Shown here piece after piece: positions 38,418 through 47,600 of a stretch of 64,000 bases of DNA. The stretch's first letter is position 1. Each line of letters begins with the position of its first letter. Source of the DNA: Pelobacter propionicus DSM 2379 (lineage in GTDB: Bacteria > Desulfobacterota > Desulfuromonadia > Geobacterales > Pseudopelobacteraceae); contig NC_008609.1 in the NCBI RefSeq assembly GCF_000015045.1, forward strand, positions 2,737,501-2,801,500, given 5' to 3'. The notes under the pieces are model-generated. The model searched no databases, was not told where the DNA came from, and saw nothing but the letters and a program-made list of their open reading frames with translations. Made by a program: the position numbers and the translations under genes.

Positions 38418-38927
38418 ATGAAAAAGATTTGCTTAGTGGTTTTATTTGCATTGTTTTTAGGTGGAATTGCACACGCAACCTCCTACACTTACGTTGGCTC
38501 TTATGCCGTTTATGACGGTCCCAATTGGACAAACAACCCATCCGTCTATTCTGCCGTCGAAGCAGCTGCCCTCATATTTGGAGGGACAGCAGCAGATTAT
38601 GTAACTTCAATAAATTCTAACACCACTGACCCAAACACAATTACATTTACTGCATGGTACGACGGATGGGGTGAACATCAAGGTATGGTTTTTGATGACA
38701 CCTATAAACTTGACACAGGGAACCCTGGCTATAATGACCCATACGGGGGGCCGTCGCGTTCCGCTTATGTACAGGACGGATTATCCGACACTGATGTATA
38801 TCGCAACTACGTATGGGAAGTTAATTGTGCCCCCGTTCCCGAACCTGGCACTTTGATGTTGCTTGGTGTTGGCATGGCTGGCCTTGCCCTCTACGGAAAG
38901 CGTCGAACAAATAAAAGAAACGCCTGA
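38418..38927 (+). CDS. PEP-CTERM sorting-domain exported protein 2
   Basis: A 169-residue secreted protein: signal peptide MKKICLVVLFALFLGGIAHA, a mature domain rich in Tyr, Asn and Asp (NWTNNPSVYSAVEAAALIFGG, YVTSINSNTTDPNTI), and the C-terminal anchor VPEPGTLMLLGVGMAGLALY followed by GKRRTNKRNA. The mature part resembles small PEP-CTERM proteins with a SVYSxxEAAxLIFGG motif; no function is known. The ribosome site is AAAGGAGAGGG. The gene is AT-richer than its surroundings and is a single-gene unit. Confidence 0.9.
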   Translation: MKKICLVVLFALFLGGIAHATSYTYVGSYAVYDGPNWTNNPSVYSAVEAAALIFGGTAADYVTSINSNTTDPNTITFTAWYDGWGEHQGMVFDDTYKLDTGNPGYNDPYGGPSRSAYVQDGLSDTDVYRNYVWEVNCAPVPEPGTLMLLGVGMAGLALYGKRRTNKRNA

Positions 38928-38949
38928 TACAAAATAGCGTCCATAGTTA

Positions 38950-38987
38950 AGCGAAAAAGGCGTTGCATCTGCAACGCCTTTTTCGCT
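38950..38987 (+). terminator. Long-stem terminator after PEP-CTERM gene 2
   Basis: AGCGAAAAAGGCGTTGCA and TGCAACGCCTTTTTCGCT form an 18-bp perfect inverted repeat around 2 bases, 22 bases after the stop. The internal A and T tracts make it bidirectional. Confidence 0.82.
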
Positions 38988-39005
38988 GTCGACATTTTTT
39001 TACAC
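38986..39005 (+). promoter_or_regulatory. Orphan near-copy of the PEP-CTERM enhancer motif
   Basis: CTGTCGACATTTTTTTACAC follows the terminator directly. It matches the motif with one extra base in the spacer (N5 instead of N4). No sigma-54 box lies 60 bases downstream. Confidence 0.35.
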
Positions 39006-39093
39006 TATCAAGGGCCAACCGTGGGGGGCAGTTCTCGACACGGGGCAAAGTTGCTCCCACGAAACAAACACAGCCCGCCACCGCAACCACGCA

Positions 39094-39141
39094 AAAAAAG
39101 CCGCTCGAATCAACTCTTACGCTGATTCGGGCGGCTTTTTA
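39094..39141. terminator. Bidirectional terminator between PEP-CTERM gene 2 and the IS3-type relic
   Basis: AAAAGCCGC(T)CGAATCA pairs with TGATTCG(G)GCGGCTTTT around a 10-base loop, with A and T tracts at the two sides. It can end transcripts from both directions. Confidence 0.75.
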
Positions 39142-39168
39142 CTTTCCTGGGTTCCTGCGTCTTCCGAA

Positions 39169-39429
39169 CTAATCCTGCCCGTTCTCCCGCAGCCTGGCCA
39201 ACCGGTGGAAAAGATCGATCACCTCGATCTCATCAGAAAATTCCCTCATCTCGTCCCTCTCGAAGAAGCGGGGGGCGTTTTCGATCAATTCCCCCTTCCA
39301 GCGGTCGACCTGACCAACGCTAATTCCGTATTCCCGCGCAAGCTCCGCGCTCCCCTTTTCCCCCGAAAGCGCTGCCAGGGCTACCCTGGCCTTGAATTCA
39401 GCCGTATGGCATTCATGGCGCTGTGACAT
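39169..39429 (-). CDS. Orphan transposase OrfA-like helix-turn-helix protein (IS3 type)
   Basis: An 86-residue protein similar to the first ORF of IS3-family elements: MSQRHECHTAEFKARVALAA, then GEKGSAELAREYGISVGQVDRWKGEL, a helix-turn-helix that recognises the element ends. No OrfB (DDE integrase) follows, and I see no terminal repeats around it. It is therefore an IS remnant or a captured DNA-binding protein. The start at 39429 has AGGAGATGCACC upstream, so expression is possible. Confidence 0.7.
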   Translation of the reverse strand: MSQRHECHTAEFKARVALAALSGEKGSAELAREYGISVGQVDRWKGELIENAPRFFERDEMREFSDEIEVIDLFHRLARLRENGQD

Positions 39430-39565
39430 GGTGCATCTCCTTTTAACCTGTGCTCGTTTCAGCAACCATGCACCATTTCACCGCATACCTCTGTGACGCA
39501 GAACATAAAAACAGAGATCATTATTTCACGGCCGGCAGCATCGACTCAACCTTACGCTCTTCGAT

Positions 39566-40096
39566 TCAGACAAAGCTTTCCCCGCCCCAGCGATCGATCT
39601 CCACCAGCCCCCTCTCCCCGGCATAATCCCGTGCGCTGGAGTAGCGCCACTGTTCGGCGCGCTCCACGTACCCCCGCTTGACCGGGTTGATGTGGATGTA
39701 GTCGATGACCTTCCCCATCACCCCCTCCCCGACCGGTTCCTGTTCGACCGGCTGCTGCCAGACGCGGCAGCGCCCCTCAGCGTCACGGGGGAGCCGCTTC
39801 AGAAAGCGCTCCAGCCGCTGCTGCTCCAGAAAGGCCAGCATCCGGTCGGAGGTTTCCTCCATGAAACGTTCCAGACAGCTGTCCAGCCGTTCCACCCGGG
39901 CCAGGAAGTGCAGGTGTTCTTCCATGATCACGTAGGCGTACAGGCGCAGGCCGCACTGTGCACGCAAAAGGCGCCAGCTGTCGAAGACGATGGCCACCAG
40001 CTGGGGCTGGGAGAAGAGCGGCAACAGCTCATGCACCACGCAGGTCAGGTGATGGGTAAGGTTCGGCTCGGTCATGGCGTTGCGACTGGCGTTCAT
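39566..40096 (-). CDS. REP-associated tyrosine transposase-like protein (RAYT, Y1_Tnp)
   Basis: A 176-residue protein related to IS200/IS605 TnpA. It has the HUH-type metal site variant MEEHLHFLARV and the C-terminal block YIHINPVKRGYV...WRYSSARDYAG. The N-terminal HxxxCVVH region fits the RAYT group, which handles extragenic palindromes. The first His of the usual HLH pair is preceded by EE rather than PN. It lies among several long inverted repeats at 38950-39141. Confidence 0.8.
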   Translation of the reverse strand: MNASRNAMTEPNLTHHLTCVVHELLPLFSQPQLVAIVFDSWRLLRAQCGLRLYAYVIMEEHLHFLARVERLDSCLERFMEETSDRMLAFLEQQRLERFLKRLPRDAEGRCRVWQQPVEQEPVGEGVMGKVIDYIHINPVKRGYVERAEQWRYSSARDYAGERGLVEIDRWGGESFV

Positions 40097-40119
40097 GGGG
40101 AATCCTCCGTCTGGTATGT

Positions 40120-40644
40120 TCAGCTCTCGCTCAGATAGCGCCGCACCGCCCGGCGCAGGGAATCGAAGGCGATGCGATCAAACTCCACGGCGCCGCGCTC
40201 GACCCAGACGACATCGGCCAGGTCGTCCGCCGCCTTCACGGGTGGGGGCTGGTCCCAGCGCACCAGGAAGATCTGGTCCAGGGTGTCGTAGACCATGCCG
40301 CCATAGGGGTAGCGGTTGGGGAAGGAGAACAGGTAGCGCATCTCCGGAACCTCGATGCCCAGTTCTTCCCGCAGTTCCCGCCGCGCCGCCTCCTCGGCGC
40401 TCTCACCGGCATCGGCGAATCCGCCGGGCAGGTCCAGCATGCCGCGCCCCGGTTCATGCTTTCTCACCCCGAAGAGCAGCTTGCCCTGGCACTCCATGAT
40501 CACCGCCACCGCGGCCGCGATGTTTAGGAAGAGCACGAACCCGCAGCAATCGCAGCGGAAATTCTTGGGGGTGGGCCAGGAGAGGCGTTCGCCGCCGCAG
40601 CGGGGACAGAACCTGACCCCCTGATGTTGTGCCTCGTCCACCAT
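40120..40644 (-). CDS. Nudix hydrolase with N-terminal zinc ribbon
   Basis: A 174-residue Nudix protein. Residues 12-37 form a zinc ribbon (FCPRCGGERLSWP...RCDCCGF); the Nudix box is GGFADAGESAEEAARREL followed by REELGIE. The zinc ribbon plus Nudix layout recalls NudC (NADH/de-NAD enzymes), but the protein is short and lacks the SQPWPFPxS motif. An ADP-ribose or nucleotide pyrophosphatase is possible. Substrate unresolved. Confidence 0.82.
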   Translation of the reverse strand: MVDEAQHQGVRFCPRCGGERLSWPTPKNFRCDCCGFVLFLNIAAAVAVIMECQGKLLFGVRKHEPGRGMLDLPGGFADAGESAEEAARRELREELGIEVPEMRYLFSFPNRYPYGGMVYDTLDQIFLVRWDQPPPVKAADDLADVVWVERGAVEFDRIAFDSLRRAVRRYLSES

Positions 40645-40835
40645 GCTCCCGCCTTTCCGGGCTTATCAAGCGCCCTGTGCCGATCAAGCAGGAAAAAACT
40701 AGCCCTGCGCCGTCTGGAAGTCAAGCGCCCTCCGCCTTCCCCCACCAGAGCAGACAACAACAAAGAGCGGAAGCCGGGTTGACTCTCAGCTAAGGAATTG
40801 ATACGGTTCGGGCTTTTTGAGACCAAGGAGGTTTA

Positions 40836-41639
40836 ATGAAAGCACCGACAAAGGCTCTGGCTCTGCTGGCGCTGCTCGTTTCACTGACCATTTCCCCTGC
40901 TCTGGCTGGGCAGACAAGCTGCCCCGAACACTTTGCGGATGGCGAGGCCCCGGACCTGATCAACCAGAAACTCGACACAAAGACCCGTGAAGTATGCTAT
41001 TCCGGTTATGCCATCAAACATTCCGGCATAACCAGGACGCCGCTGTACGCGGCCGAGCACCTGACCCGCCAACGGCTCACCCGGGGCAAGGGGCTGAAAC
41101 GCCACAACCGTTTCCATGCCGATGAAAACATACCGGAATCGGAACGGGCCGAACTGCGCCACTACGCCCGCTCCGGGTACGACCGCGGCCACGTGGCCCC
41201 CTCGGCGGATATGTTCGACACGCAGTCCCAGTACGAGTGCTTTTCACTGGCCAACATGATGCCCCAGATTCCGGAGAACAACCGCGGCCCCTGGGAGGGG
41301 ATCGAATCCAGCGTGAGGAAGATGGCGCGTGAACGGGGCGACCTGTATGTGGTCACCGGCCCGATCTTCCGGGGAGAGCGGGTGCAGCGCATCGGCGGCG
41401 CGGTGCTGGTGCCTAGTAGCATGTTCAAGGCGGTCTACGACCCCACAAGGCAGGAGGCGGGCGCATACCTGATCGACAACAGCGCTGACAGCCAGCCGCA
41501 AATCATCTCCATAGCCGAGCTGGAGAAGGTGACCGGCATCAGCATCTTTCCGGCCTTGAAACGCAAGGTCAAGGCCACGCCCATGAACCTGGCCGAGGCC
41601 GAGTCGTACCGGGAGCGTAAACAGAGGAGAGGAATATGA
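40836..41639 (+). CDS. Secreted DNA/RNA non-specific endonuclease (NUC1 family)
   Basis: A 267-residue exported nuclease. Residues 1-24 are a signal peptide ending LAGQ. The beta-beta-alpha metal motif YDRGHVAPSADM (DRGH) is near residue 112, with NMMPQIPENNRGPWEGIE supplying the metal-binding Asn. The family (Serratia nuclease, EndoG) cuts single- and double-stranded DNA and RNA. A periplasmic or extracellular role, such as nutrient scavenging, is likely. It overlaps the next small gene by 4 bases, which is curious. Confidence 0.88.
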   Translation: MKAPTKALALLALLVSLTISPALAGQTSCPEHFADGEAPDLINQKLDTKTREVCYSGYAIKHSGITRTPLYAAEHLTRQRLTRGKGLKRHNRFHADENIPESERAELRHYARSGYDRGHVAPSADMFDTQSQYECFSLANMMPQIPENNRGPWEGIESSVRKMARERGDLYVVTGPIFRGERVQRIGGAVLVPSSMFKAVYDPTRQEAGAYLIDNSADSQPQIISIAELEKVTGISIFPALKRKVKATPMNLAEAESYRERKQRRGI

Positions 41640-41893
41640 CCAAGGCACAAACGATTAAACCGTTCGATAACGAGAGCGATTGTCTCCAGATGGGGGATCT
41701 GACCATCGAAAACCGGCTGGACAGAGTCTCCCTCTTCGGCAGCCTGGACATCACCCGCGACAGGGAGGGGCTTGCGCTGGCCCGTCTGCTGAAAGAGGTT
41801 CTGGACCTGACCCTGCGGGAACTGGAGGGAGCGGAGCTTCCCGCTCGCATCACCCGGGAAGCTGGCGACAGCGTGGAGAATCCCTTTGCATAG
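41636..41893 (+). CDS. Conserved small protein of unknown function
   Basis: An 85-residue soluble protein, acidic in its first half: FDNESDCLQMGDLTIENRLD, RVSLFGSLDITRDREGLALA, then an amphipathic helix. I recall near-identical small proteins in other proteobacteria without a function. It starts within the stop of the nuclease gene (ATGA overlap) behind GAGAGGA, and its own stop overlaps the YheU-like gene, so three genes may be translationally coupled. Confidence 0.72.
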   Translation: MTKAQTIKPFDNESDCLQMGDLTIENRLDRVSLFGSLDITRDREGLALARLLKEVLDLTLRELEGAELPARITREAGDSVENPFA

Positions 41894-42131
41894 CCGGGAT
41901 GAGGTGACAGGGGAAGAGCCGCTGGAGATCCCCCTGGAGCGCATTTCCCCGGAGACGCTGGCCAGAATGCTGGAGGAGTTCGTGACGCGGGATTGGTGTG
42001 AACCGGCCAACGGGGAATACACCCTGGAGCAAAAGGTTGAACAGGTGCTGCGGCAGTTGCGGGACAGACAGGCCATGATCGTCTTCGACCAGGCCTCCGA
42101 AACCTGGAACATCATCCCCCGCCAGCCGTGA
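41886..42131 (+). CDS. YheU family (UPF0270) protein
   Basis: An 81-residue protein matching E. coli YheU in pattern: EIPLERISPETLARMLEEFVTRDW, EYTLEQKVEQVLRQLRDRQA, MIVFDQASETWNIIPR. The function of the family is unknown. The likely start is TTG at 41886, with GGAG 7 bases upstream and overlapping the previous stop; a GTG at 41904 is the alternative. Confidence 0.8.
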   Translation: MHSRDEVTGEEPLEIPLERISPETLARMLEEFVTRDWCEPANGEYTLEQKVEQVLRQLRDRQAMIVFDQASETWNIIPRQP

Positions 42132-42217
42132 CGCGGCCACCTCCCTTGCCATACCCGGCCGGCTCTGCTATTGTTTCGCCTTTCAGATCCGACGTAAACA
42201 AACCAAACATTCCAGCC

Positions 42218-43348
42218 ATGACCAGCATTCCACGACACATCACTCGACAGCGGCTCTTCGCCACATTCATGGAGCTGTGCGCCATCGACTCCGAACCGGG
42301 CAGGGAACGACAGATGGCTGATTTCCTGCGGGAACGTCTGACCGGGCTGGGCTGTTCCGTCAGCGAGGACCGGGCCGGGCAGCCGACCAACGGAAACACG
42401 GGCAACCTCCATGCCCGCCTGGAGGGAAGCGGGCCGGGCGAGGCGCTCTTTCTCTCCTGCCACCTGGACCGGGTCGCGCCGGGAACGGGGGTCAGGCCGC
42501 GCATCCAGGGGGAGTATCTGGTCAGCGACGGCACCACGGTACTGGGCGCGGACGACGGCGCCGGCCTGGCCGCCATCCTGGAGGCGCTGACAACCATCAG
42601 GGAACACAGGATCCCCCACCCCACTCTGGAGATCGTCCTGACGGTGGCCGAAGAACTGGCCCTGGCCGGTGTCCGCCATTTCGACATCTCCCGGCTCGAG
42701 GCGCGGTCCGGCTTCGTGCTGGACGCGGCCGGCAGGGTCGGCCAGATCGTCGTCCAGGCGCCGGAGAAGGTCAACTTCAGGGCGGTTTTCCACGGCAGAA
42801 GCGCCCATGCCGGCTTTAGCCCGGAGCAGGGCATCTCGGCAATCCAGATGGCGGCTCTTGCCATCAGCCGCATGCGGCTCTTGCGCATCGATCCGGAAAC
42901 CACCGTCAACCTGGGCAGCATATCCGCTCAGGGAGCATCCAACATCGTTCCTGAATTCTGCGAGCTCAGCGGGGAGATTCGCTCCCTGGACCCGGCCAAG
43001 GTGCGCGCCCAGCTGGAGGCCATCGAACGGGCCATGGAATCGGCGGCCACCGAACTGGGCGGCAGCACGGAGCTGAGGGTGACGGAGCGCTACCCGGCGT
43101 ACCAGCTGGCGGAAGAGACAAAAGCGGCCCGTCGCGCCGCCCGGGCCGCCCGACGGATCGGCGCACCGCTCTTGTTCACCTCAACCGGCGGCGGGTCCGA
43201 TGCCAATATCTTCAACAGCAGGGGCAGGGAGACCGTCGTGCTGAGCTGCGGCTATGAGCACGCCCACACCACCGCGGAGCGCATCTCCCTGGAGCAGCTC
43301 TCCCTGCTGGCGGAGTGGGTGCTGGCCCTGATCGTGGACGACGAATGA
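42218..43348 (+). CDS. M20 family metallopeptidase, PepT-like
   Basis: A 376-residue di-zinc peptidase. Metal and catalytic motifs are SCHLDRVAPG (His), LGADDGAGLAA (bridging Asp), VAEELALAG (general base Glu-Glu), FVLDAAG (Asp) and CGYEHAHTTAE (His). The inserted dimerisation domain spans about 185-290. The closest named group is PepT (tripeptidase) or PepT-like peptidases, but tissue of true substrates is unknown. The ATG at 42218 is preferred; an in-frame GTG at 42128 adds 30 residues without similarity. Confidence 0.85.
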   Translation: MTSIPRHITRQRLFATFMELCAIDSEPGRERQMADFLRERLTGLGCSVSEDRAGQPTNGNTGNLHARLEGSGPGEALFLSCHLDRVAPGTGVRPRIQGEYLVSDGTTVLGADDGAGLAAILEALTTIREHRIPHPTLEIVLTVAEELALAGVRHFDISRLEARSGFVLDAAGRVGQIVVQAPEKVNFRAVFHGRSAHAGFSPEQGISAIQMAALAISRMRLLRIDPETTVNLGSISAQGASNIVPEFCELSGEIRSLDPAKVRAQLEAIERAMESAATELGGSTELRVTERYPAYQLAEETKAARRAARAARRIGAPLLFTSTGGGSDANIFNSRGRETVVLSCGYEHAHTTAERISLEQLSLLAEWVLALIVDDE

Positions 43349-43460
43349 TCGTTGCTTCCCCCCTTCCGCTTGATCAGTTTTCGCAAAACGAGGTTCGCCC
43401 CCCACTCACGACGGCGTTAATAACAGCACCGTTCCACTCTCTTCCCGGAAAGAACCGACC

Positions 43461-44693
43461 ATGAAAATCCTGCACACATCGGACTGGCACATCGGCCGCG
43501 CCCTGTACGGCCGCAAACGCTACGAAGAGTTCGAGCTCTTTCTCGACTGGCTGACAACCTGCATCCAGAGCGAGCAGATCGAGGCGTTGCTGGTGGCGGG
43601 AGACGTGTTCGACAACGGCACCCCCAGCAACCGGGCGCTGGAGTTGTACTACCGCTTCCTCTGCCGCGCGGCCGGCGCTGGCTGCCGGCAGGTGGTGGTC
43701 ACGGCCGGCAACCACGACTCCCCCTCGCTCCTCAATGCCCCCCGCGAACTGTTGCGCCACCTGGACGTGCATGTGGTCGGCTGCATGACCGAGACGGTCG
43801 AGGACGAGCTGGTTGTGGTGAAACAGGAGGACGGCCAGCCCGGCCTGATCGTCTGCGCCGTCCCCTACCTGCGCGACCGGGACATCCGCAGGGCCGAGGC
43901 GGGAGAGACCTTCGAGGACAAGGGGCGCAAGCTGGTGGAGGGCATCGCCGACCACTATTGCCGGGTGGCCGACGCTGCCGCTGCCCTGAACGCCCGGCTG
44001 GGGGGCAACATCCCCATCGTCGCCATGGGGCACCTCTTCACCAGCGGCGGCACAACCCTGGAGGGGGACGGCGTGCGCGAACTGTATGTGGGGAACCTGG
44101 GTCAGGTGACCAGCGATCTTTTACCCGACAGTTTTCGCTACCTGGCCCTGGGCCACCTGCATGTGGCCCAGCGGGTGAATGGTTCGAGCACTCGGCGCTA
44201 CTGCGGCTCCCCCCTGCCCATGAGCTTCGGCGAGGCAAATCAGCGCAAGCTGGTCCTGGCTGTCGAACTGGACGCAGCGGGGCTCAGGGTGGATGAGCTC
44301 CCAGTCCCCTGTTTTCAGCAGCTGGCCACGCTGCGCGGGGACTGGGATCACATCAGCCGGCGGATCCAGGAGCTGAAGCGGGAGTCCGCCGCCATCTGGC
44401 TGGAGGTCGTCTACGAAGGGGGCGAGATCGTGGGCGACCTGCAGGAGCGGCTGCGTGAGCTTGTGGAGGGGACATCCCTGGAGATCCTGCGCACCAGGAA
44501 CATGCGCTTGGTGGATCAGGCCCTGAGCGCCATGGCAACCGAGGAGACCCTGGACGACCTGAGCGTGGACGACGTGTTCGCCCGCTGCCTGGACGCCCAT
44601 GGGGTGCCAGACGAACAGCGCCCCGACCTGGCCGCACTCTTCGCCGAGACCATGGCCGCGCTGCACGAGGACGACAGCAGGGGGGCCCCATGA
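43461..44693 (+). CDS. sbcD: Exonuclease SbcCD, nuclease subunit SbcD
   Basis: A 410-residue Mre11-type nuclease: ILHTSDWHIGRALYG, VAGDVFDNGTPSNRA, VVTAGNHDSPS, VAMGHLFTSGG and LGHLHVAQRV form the phosphoesterase site. With SbcC it opens hairpins and trims blocked DNA ends. The ATG follows AAGAACCGACC without a strong ribosome site. It overlaps sbcC by 4 bases. Confidence 0.95.
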   Translation: MKILHTSDWHIGRALYGRKRYEEFELFLDWLTTCIQSEQIEALLVAGDVFDNGTPSNRALELYYRFLCRAAGAGCRQVVVTAGNHDSPSLLNAPRELLRHLDVHVVGCMTETVEDELVVVKQEDGQPGLIVCAVPYLRDRDIRRAEAGETFEDKGRKLVEGIADHYCRVADAAAALNARLGGNIPIVAMGHLFTSGGTTLEGDGVRELYVGNLGQVTSDLLPDSFRYLALGHLHVAQRVNGSSTRRYCGSPLPMSFGEANQRKLVLAVELDAAGLRVDELPVPCFQQLATLRGDWDHISRRIQELKRESAAIWLEVVYEGGEIVGDLQERLRELVEGTSLEILRTRNMRLVDQALSAMATEETLDDLSVDDVFARCLDAHGVPDEQRPDLAALFAETMAALHEDDSRGAP

Positions 44694-47600
44694 AAATTCT
44701 GCGCCTCAGCTTCCGCAACCTGAACTCCCTGGCCGGCGACTGGGATCTGGACCTGACCCATCCGGCCTACGTCTCCAGCGGCATCTTCGCCATCACCGGC
44801 CCCACCGGCGCAGGCAAGACGACCATCCTGGACGCCATCTGCCTGGCCCTCTACGGCCAGACCCCCCGCCTGGGCAGAATCACCCAGGGCGAAAACGAGA
44901 TCATGTCCCGCCAGAGCGGCGACTGCTCCGCCGAGGTGGAATTCGAAACCGGCCATGGCCGCTTCCGCTGCCACTGGAGCCAGCACCGCTCACGCAGGCG
45001 GCCGGACGGTCAGCTGCAGCAGCCGCGCCACGAGATCGCCGAGGCCGAGAGCGGCAAGATCCTGGAATCCAGGCTGAAGGGGGTGGCAACCCGGGTCGAG
45101 GAGGTCACCGGCATGGATTTCGACCGATTCACCCGCTCCATGCTGCTGGCCCAGGGAGGATTCGCCGCCTTCCTGCAGGCCCGCCCTGACGAGCGCGCCC
45201 CGATCCTGGAGCAGATCACCGGAACCGCCATCTACAGCCGCATCTCCATCAAGGTACATGAGCGCACAACGGAAGAGCGCAACCGCCTGACCGAGATGCG
45301 CGCCGAACTGGAGGGCATCCGGCTGCTGTCTCCCGAGGAGGAGCAGGAACTGCTGCTGGCCAAAACCGAGCGCAAGCAGAGGGAGAGTACCCTGAACTCC
45401 GAGGCCGGGGCGATCCGCGAGACTCTGGCCTGGCAGGAGCGGATAGCGCTCCTCCAGCAGGAACTCCTGCAACTGGACAACGAGCAACAGGCCTTCCAAG
45501 AACGCAGAGAGGCAGCCGCGCCGCAGCTGGAGAAACTGGCCCTGGCCGGCCGCGCCCTGAAGCTGGGCGGCGACCATGCCCATCTCCTACTGCTGAGAAG
45601 CCAGCAGCAGGAGGAGCAGACAGAGCTGCGGACGGCGATGGAGCGGCTCCCCCGGCTCCAATCACAATGGCAGGAAGCCTTCGAGGGGCTGGAACGGGCC
45701 GACGCCGGGTGCGCTCAGGCACGGCAGACCCAGGAACGAGAGGCGGAGCTGATCCGGCTGACCCGTGAGCTGGACTTAAGAATCGGCGGACTCCAGGCCC
45801 AGCTGCGGGACCTGACCGCGGAAACGGAAGCCACACGCCGCCAGGCCAGCGGTTACCGCCTGGCCATGGAAGGGTACCACCGTCGCATGACCGAGAGCGG
45901 GGAAGAGCTGCGGCACGTGGCGGCCTTCCTGGAAGAGCAGCACGCCGATGCCGGCCTGGTGGAAGCCCTGACCGGCATCGAACAGCAGCTCAAGGGCCTG
46001 GGGACGACCGTGCGGCAGCATGACGAGATCAGGGCAGCACGGGAACAGCAGGCAGCAGTGTTAGAGGACGCCACGCGCTCCTTCGCCCGGACGGAGGAGC
46101 AGTGGCACAAGGCCCATACTGCCGCCACGGAGGCCGAAGAGCGTCTCGCAACGATCCGCGGGCAGCGCCAGGCCCTGCTGAAGGGGCGGGAGCTTAGTGC
46201 CTGGCGCGATGAGACACAGTTCCTGGCCGGTCGCCTCACCCGTCTGGAAAGCATCGGGCAGCTGCTGGAACGGATCGAAGAGAACGGACACAGGCTGACG
46301 GAACTCAGGGGCCGGCAGCACGAGCTGGAACAGCGGCAACAGGCGCTGATCCTCCGGGAGCGTTCACTGGCAGGGGAATGCCAGTTGCGCGAGCGGATCG
46401 TCCGCGAGCTACAGGACAAGCTACTCCTGCTCAACCGGGTGCGCAGCCTGGAAGAGGACCGCAAGCAGCTCGTGGATGGCGTAGCCTGCCCCCTCTGCGG
46501 CGCAACCCGACACCCCTACGCCGCCGGCACTGTTCCCCAGCCTGACCAGGCGCGGCAGGAACTGGAGACGGCGCTTGAGGAGAGTGGAAAAGCCGGGGAG
46601 CTGCTCTCCCGTGTCAGACAGGAGCAGGTCGCCGTCCAGAAGGACCTACAGCGGGCCGGCCAGGACCGGGGCGAGCTGGAAGCGCGCCTGCTGGATGACC
46701 GGACAATCCGCGACAACGCCTCCCACGAACTGGGGATCGGCCCGGAAGCGGATCAGGCCGCCGATGGCCAGGCTTGGACGCTGCTCATCGATCGGGAGAC
46801 CCGGGCCTGCCGCGAACGGCTGGCCGAGCGGCTGGCCGTCATCAGGGAGGGGGAGCGCCAGGAAGGTGATGAGCGCGGCGCAGGGGAACTCGTTGAAAGG
46901 CTCAAGGGGGAACTGGCCGCGCGCGACCAGGCCCGCCTGTCCGCACGGCTGGGGCGGGAATCGGCGCAGACGGAGCGGATGCGTCTGGAGCAGCAGGTTG
47001 CCGCCCTGGGCGCCGAGCGTGACCGGGTCCTGGAGGAGATGGGGAGAGTGCTGGCGCCCTTCGGTATCCCGGAGATTGCCCCGACCGGGGGAGACGAGCT
47101 CCTGGCCGCTCTGACCGGCCGCCGCGACGCCTATGTCCGCCACCTGCGGGCCAGGGATCTCCTGGAAAGGGGACGAACCGAGTGCGCCGCCGAGGGGGAG
47201 AAGCAGCGGGCACTTTTGGCGGAGACGGAACGGGCGCTTTGCGACAGGGAACAGCAGCTGCGGGAGATGACTGCCCACAGGGGTGCGCTGGTGGAGCAGC
47301 GGCTGGAGCGCTATGGCGAGCGCGACCCGGACAAAGAGGAGAAACGGCTGGCCGATGCCCTGCGTCAGGCCGACAAGCGGCGCGAGCAGGCGCTGCGGGA
47401 ACAGAGCCGCCTCCAGGACGAACTCGGCGGCCTGAAGCAACAGATCGAGAGGATGACGAGCTCCCGCGACCGCCGTGGCGAAGAGATCTCTCGGCGGGAG
47501 GCGGCCTTCCTGGCGCAGCTTCAGGAATCGGGCTTTTCCGATGAGACAGCCTATCTGCACGCCTGCCTGCCCCAGGAGCGCTTCGATGAACTGACGCGCT

